A stretch of 16,773 nucleotides of DNA, taken from the NCBI GenBank assembly GCA_021790715.1, contig JAJYGK010000025.1, positions 1 through 16,773 on the forward strand, in the 5' to 3' direction. Source of the stretch: Chloroflexota bacterium. GTDB lineage: Bacteria > Chloroflexota > Limnocylindria > Limnocylindrales > CSP1-4. The notes beneath the pieces were generated by a model that worked only from the letters and a program-made list of their open reading frames with translations, had not been told where the DNA came from and ran no database searches. Shown here piece by piece: positions 13,195 through 16,773 of this stretch; within the stretch, counting starts at the first letter, position 1; each line of letters opens with the position of its first letter. The position numbers and the translations under genes are program-made.

Positions 13195-14529
13195 GTGGGG
13201 GGCCCGCAGACCGGGCTGGGACTGTGGCTGTCGTTCTGGTCACCGCGACGGATCGGCCTCGCGCTCGCGGCCGTGGCCGCCCTCGTCTACGTCCTCTCGA
13301 ACCCGCTCCACAGCGACTTCTACGACCACTTCGTCTGGCAGGCGGACGCGTGGCTGCACGGGCGCTTCGCGATCCCCTATCCCGTCTCGACGGGCCCGTT
13401 CCGGAACGACTACTTCCAGGACGTGATGGCGCTGCCGTCCATGCCGGGCTACGGCATCATCCCGTTCCCGCCGCTCCCGGCGGTCGTGCTGCTCCCCGCC
13501 GTCGCGCTGCTCGGGCTGGCGACGCCGGCCTCGTTCATCACGGCGCTGCTCGGCGCGGTCGACGTGTGGCTCGCCTGGCGGCTGGTGACGCGCCTCGTGC
13601 GCGATCGGGGGGTGGCCGTGGCCGCCACGGCGTTCTTCGGCTTCGGGACGGTCGCCTGGTACGCGGCGGCCATCGGCACCACCTGGTTCCTCGCCCACGT
13701 GGTCGCGCTCGGGCTGACGCTGCTGTCCGTCACGGTCGCCGTCGACGCCGAGCGGTCACGCGGGACCTCCGCCACGGCGACCGCCTCGACCGTCGCCTCC
13801 ACCTCCCGGTGGACGGGCGCCCGATCGGCGTTCGTCGCCGGCCTGCTGCTGGGACTCGCCTCGCTGTCGCGCCTGACGGTGATCTTCGGGGCGCCGTTCC
13901 CGGTCCTCGTCGGCGGCGGCTCGTGGCGAACCCGGCTGGTGGCGGTCGGGGCCGGGGCGGCGATCCCGCTGCTCCTGCTGGCGGGGTACAACCTCGCCTC
14001 CACCGGGCAGTTCTTCAACCCCGCGTACGCCGAGATCGCCCGCGTCGAGTACCATCCCGACCCGGCGCTCTACCATCCGACGTGGGGCGTCGAAGACGTG
14101 CGCTATATCGCGCAGAACCTGCCGCTCGTGCTGTTCAACCCGCCCGAGTTCAACCCGTCCTGCGGCATCGCGCTGCTCGACCCGAACTGCGGCACCCTCC
14201 AGCCGAACCCGATCGTGATGGGACTGCTGCTCACCAGCCCGGCGTACCTGCTCGCGCTCCCGGCGCTGCGCCGGATCCGGCGCGACCGGCTCGTCGCCGG
14301 CGGACTGCTGGCCGTCGCGCTCATCGCGCTCGCCGACAGCGCGCACTTCAGCCAGGGCTGGGTGCAGTTCGGCTGGCGCTTCAGCAACGACTTCGCGCCG
14401 TTCGCCCTCGTCCCGATCGCGCTCGTGATGGCCCGCATGGGCCTCAACCGGCGCGTCGTCGCACTCGTCGCCCTCTCGATCCTGATCAACGCCTGGGGCG
14501 TCTACTGGGGCGTGGTGCTCGGATGGTGA
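13195..14529 (+). CDS. GT-C-like multi-pass membrane protein, probable glycosyltransferase
   Basis: About 444 aa with roughly ten hydrophobic helices. The first outer loop carries acidic and aromatic residues (SDFYDHFVWQADAWLHG), as in GT-C enzymes that use polyprenol-phosphate sugars, followed by FPPLPAVVLLPAVALLG. A hydrophilic loop NPPEFNPSCGIALLDPNCG contains two cysteines that could pair outside the membrane. The exact family is not recognised; GT39/ArnT-like is my best guess. The start is uncertain: GTG 13195 is chosen because 13087-13194 lacks codon bias and overlaps the divergent promoter, but GTG 13087 is in frame and would add 36 residues. Its stop overlaps the next gene, so the two are co-translated. 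Confidence 0.7.
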   Translation: MGGPQTGLGLWLSFWSPRRIGLALAAVAALVYVLSNPLHSDFYDHFVWQADAWLHGRFAIPYPVSTGPFRNDYFQDVMALPSMPGYGIIPFPPLPAVVLLPAVALLGLATPASFITALLGAVDVWLAWRLVTRLVRDRGVAVAATAFFGFGTVAWYAAAIGTTWFLAHVVALGLTLLSVTVAVDAERSRGTSATATASTVASTSRWTGARSAFVAGLLLGLASLSRLTVIFGAPFPVLVGGGSWRTRLVAVGAGAAIPLLLLAGYNLASTGQFFNPAYAEIARVEYHPDPALYHPTWGVEDVRYIAQNLPLVLFNPPEFNPSCGIALLDPNCGTLQPNPIVMGLLLTSPAYLLALPALRRIRRDRLVAGGLLAVALIALADSAHFSQGWVQFGWRFSNDFAPFALVPIALVMARMGLNRRVVALVALSILINAWGVYWGVVLGW

Positions 14530-16055
14530 GCGGGATCGGCACGTTCATCGTCGCGCTCGTGCTCTACATCCCGACCGTGATGCCGACCGTCGGGTTCTGG
14601 GACACGGCCGAGTTCCAGACGGTCGGTCCGGTGCTCGGCATCGCCCACCCGACCGGGTTTCCCTCGTACGTGCTGCTGACGTGGGCGGCGAACATCCTGC
14701 TCTCGCCCTTCGGGGAGACGGCCTACCGGATCAACCTCTTCTCCGCGCTCCTCGTCGCCGGTGCCGCAGCGCTGGTGGCGGCCACGGTGCAGCGGCTCTC
14801 GGGCAGGGCGATCCCGGCGATCGCCGCCGGGCTCCTGTTCGCCGGCGCGCCGATCGCCTGGTGGGAGGCGGAGCGCGCCGACCCGCACGCGCTCCACGTC
14901 TTCCTGGCGGCGCTGCTGCTGTACCTCCTGGTCGCCTGGGCGCAGCGGGTCCACGAGGTCGATCCGCGCGGCGAGGCTCGCCCGGACCAGACGGCGGATC
15001 GCCTCCTGCTCGCCGCCTCGGCGGTGTACGCGGTGGCGCTCGGGAACCACGCCCTGACCGTGCTGCTCGCGCCGGGAATCCTGCTCCTGCTCCTCGCGGT
15101 CCAGCCACGGCTGTTCGTGCGGCGCCCCCGGTTCGTGGCCGCGTGCGCCGGCGTGATCGTGCTCCTGACGGTGCTGCTGTACGCGTACATCCCGATCCGC
15201 GCGTCGATGAACCCGCCGCTCGACTACGCTCGCCCGACGACGCCGGCCCGTTTCGCCTACCTGGTGCTCGGCCTGCAGTTCCGCGGCCTGCTCCAGAACC
15301 CGTTCGCCGGCGGGCCCGGTGCGATCGTCGACATCTTCACGGCCCAGCTCGGCGCCGCCGCGCTCGTCATCGGGCTGGCCGGCCTCGTCGCGTGGATCGC
15401 GGGCGCGGTGCGGACGCGCGGCCCACGTCTCGCGTTCGTGCTGTTGACGGTGGCGTGGCTCGTGCCGGTGACGATCTTCGCGCGCGCCTACAACGACGGC
15501 TTCCCGGACCGCTACTACCTCGTCCCGCTCGCGGTCGTGGCCCTGTGGGCCGGCCTGGCCGGCTCGCTCGCCTGGGACGCCGCGGCTGCCTTCCTCGAGC
15601 GCCTCGGGAGCCGGGCCGTACCGCGTGCGCTGCGCCTCGCCGCGATCGCCCTCGCCGCGGCCCTCGTCCTCGTCCTCCCGGTCCAGCGCGCGCTGGCCGG
15701 ACAGGCGCAGCAGACGGCGGGCACGGACAACAGCGGCGCCCGCTGGCTCAACGCCGTGTACGCGATCCTTCCCCGGGACGCGGTCGTGATCTCCTGGTGG
15801 AGCTACTCCACGCCGCTGTGGTACGGCCGCTGGATCGAGGGTCGACGTCCCGACGTGACCATCGTGGACGACCGGAACCTCCTCGACGATGGGTACGAAA
15901 CGGTGCCCAACGCCGTGGCACACTTCCAGGCACTGCACCGGCCGATCTTCCTGATCCGGCAACCGGCCGACATCGCCGCGCTTTCCACGCGCTACCACCT
16001 CGTCCAGTTCGACACGATCGCGGGCTACAGCCCCATCTGGGAGATCGCTCCATGA
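14523..16055 (+). CDS. DUF2723 (GT117-type) membrane glycosyltransferase
   Basis: A 510-aa membrane protein with the DUF2723 N-terminal signature: GFWDTAEFQT (24-33, acidic D27 and E30) followed by IAHPTGFPSY (40-49). About nine or more hydrophobic helices follow. From about residue 400 a soluble domain (NSGARWLNAVYAILPRDAV, then SWWSYSTPLWYGRW) is expected outside the membrane, as in other members. DUF2723 proteins are GT-C-fold and proposed to use lipid-linked sugars; some are linked to protein O-glycosylation. Acceptor unknown. ATG 14523 overlaps the previous stop by 7 bases. GTG 14526 is an equally possible start forming GTGA, like other junctions. The stop overlaps the GT2 start as ATGA. 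Confidence 0.85.
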   Translation: MVSGIGTFIVALVLYIPTVMPTVGFWDTAEFQTVGPVLGIAHPTGFPSYVLLTWAANILLSPFGETAYRINLFSALLVAGAAALVAATVQRLSGRAIPAIAAGLLFAGAPIAWWEAERADPHALHVFLAALLLYLLVAWAQRVHEVDPRGEARPDQTADRLLLAASAVYAVALGNHALTVLLAPGILLLLLAVQPRLFVRRPRFVAACAGVIVLLTVLLYAYIPIRASMNPPLDYARPTTPARFAYLVLGLQFRGLLQNPFAGGPGAIVDIFTAQLGAAALVIGLAGLVAWIAGAVRTRGPRLAFVLLTVAWLVPVTIFARAYNDGFPDRYYLVPLAVVALWAGLAGSLAWDAAAAFLERLGSRAVPRALRLAAIALAAALVLVLPVQRALAGQAQQTAGTDNSGARWLNAVYAILPRDAVVISWWSYSTPLWYGRWIEGRRPDVTIVDDRNLLDDGYETVPNAVAHFQALHRPIFLIRQPADIAALSTRYHLVQFDTIAGYSPIWEIAP

Positions 16056-16773
16056 CAGACGACGACGCGACCGCAGGAGCCGCGCTCGCGGGCGACGCGA
16101 CCGGGGCCGGGACCGAGCCCGCCGACGAGCCCCCGGGCCGGGCGCCTGCGCCTGCGGCGGCTCCCACGCCGGCCCTCGCGACGAGCATCCGGCGCGCACG
16201 CGTGGCCGCCTTCTCGTACTTCTTCCCGGCCCACGACGAGGAGGCCAACATCGAGGCGCTCGTCGGCGAGGCGCTCGAGACGCTCCCCGCGCTGGCCGAC
16301 CGGTTCGAGATCATCGCCGTCGACGACGGGAGCACCGACGGGACGCCGGCCATCGCCGACCGCCTGGAGGCCGAGCACCCCGGGGTGGTGCGTGCGGTCC
16401 ACCACCCCGTGAACCGCGGGTACGGCGCGGCCCTTCGCACTGGCTTCGCCGCGGCGCGCTACCCGGTCGTCGGGTTCACCGACGGCGACCGACAGTTCCG
16501 CGTCGCCGACCTGGGCCGCCTGCTCGACGCCCTCGAGCCCGACCGCCCCGCGGTCGACGACCGGCCGGCGGGCGAGCCCGACGAACCGGGAGGATCGAGA
16601 CCGTCGGAAGGGGTGGCCGAAGGGGCGTCACGCTCCCACGCCGCCGACGCGACCTCCGCCGACGCGACCTCCGCCGCCCCGGACGCGGTCGTCGGGTACC
16701 GGATCCGCCGTGCCGACGCGCCCGTGCGCCTCGTGTACGCGCGCCTCTACCGGCTCGCGCTGCGGCTCTTCTT
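16052..16773 (+). CDS. GT2 glycosyltransferase, polyprenol-phosphate mannose synthase-like (partial, runs off the window)
   Basis: First about 240 residues of a GT-A enzyme that likely transfers a nucleotide sugar to polyprenol phosphate on the cytosolic side, providing donor for the neighbouring GT-C proteins. Signatures: FPAHDEEANI (58-67), VDDGSTDGT (90-98), NRGYGAALRTGF (121-132), the metal-binding FTDGDRQF (142-149) and VVGYRIRR (213-220) with a following hydrophobic stretch. Odd points: a 45-residue Ala/Pro/Asp-rich N-terminal extension, and about 48 low-complexity residues (163-211) between the DGD strand and VVGYR, where relatives have only a few. Its insert includes a tandem repeat. 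ATG 16052 overlaps the DUF2723 stop (ATGA). The C-terminal part is outside the window. Confidence 0.82.
   Translation, partial: MTDDDATAGAALAGDATGAGTEPADEPPGRAPAPAAAPTPALATSIRRARVAAFSYFFPAHDEEANIEALVGEALETLPALADRFEIIAVDDGSTDGTPAIADRLEAEHPGVVRAVHHPVNRGYGAALRTGFAAARYPVVGFTDGDRQFRVADLGRLLDALEPDRPAVDDRPAGEPDEPGGSRPSEGVAEGASRSHAADATSADATSAAPDAVVGYRIRRADAPVRLVYARLYRLALRLF
16643..16672. repeat. Two tandem 15-bp copies inside the GT2 gene
   Basis: GCCGACGCGACCTCC occurs twice head to tail, encoding ADATS twice in frame. It lies in the unusual low-complexity insertion of the GT2 enzyme and suggests growth by slippage. Confidence 0.85.

Noticed and set aside
1..16773. CRISPR arrays, insertion sequences, tRNA or rRNA genes
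   Set aside because: No regularly spaced repeats of 20 bases or more with spacers, no transposase motifs and no tRNA or rRNA signatures were seen by eye on either strand.

Overview
This is a very GC-rich window (third codon positions almost all G or C in the genes) from a bacterial chromosome. It has no transposase, phage gene, tRNA or rRNA that I can recognise. Gene content suggests a member of the Chloroflexota (Limnocylindria-like) or a deep actinobacterial relative: a bacterial-type inositol-3-phosphate synthase, a phosphatidylinositol-phosphate synthase and PimA/PatA-like enzymes, beside large polyprenol-phosphate-dependent (GT-C) glycosyltransferases. The taxonomic call is inference only.

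Left edge (1 to about 479): a GTCCGA hexamer repeat, then about 370 bp with no convincing gene, then a compact control region. That region has a TTGACG/TAGCAT promoter candidate and two perfect palindromes lying just before an ArsR-family regulator gene.

Region 480-7158: one tightly packed + strand operon of seven genes, with stop/start overlaps or gaps of at most 13 bp. The order is arsR-type regulator, pgsA (PIP synthase), ino1 (inositol-3-phosphate synthase), two LPLAT acyltransferases (the second PatA-like), a PHP-family phosphoesterase, and a PimA-like GT4 mannosyltransferase. The set reads as a pathway: glucose-6-phosphate to inositol-3-phosphate (Ino1), transfer to CDP-diacylglycerol giving PI-phosphate (PgsA), removal of the phosphate (possibly the PHP protein), mannosylation (PimA-like), then acylation (the LPLAT pair). 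The PHP gene is a good candidate for the PIP phosphatase step.

Region 7159-13059: a short convergent intergenic gap, then one very large minus-strand gene of about 1940 codons. It fuses an N-terminal GT87/PIG-M-like membrane module to a C-terminal GT39 (protein mannosyltransferase-like) module. About 450 residues of propeller-like repeats plus a coiled coil are inserted in the first outer loop of the GT39 part.

Region 13060-16773: a divergent promoter region, then a second + strand operon: a GT-C-like membrane protein, a DUF2723 membrane protein and a GT2 enzyme resembling polyprenol-phosphate mannose synthases, cut by the window end. The GT2 enzyme would make the lipid-linked sugar donor that GT-C enzymes use on the outer face, so this half looks like an export-side glycosylation locus next to the PI/PIM-type operon.

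Two genes (the regulator and the giant transferase) have no conventional start codon at the right place. Both show a Shine-Dalgarno-like sequence exactly 8 nt before an in-frame CTG.
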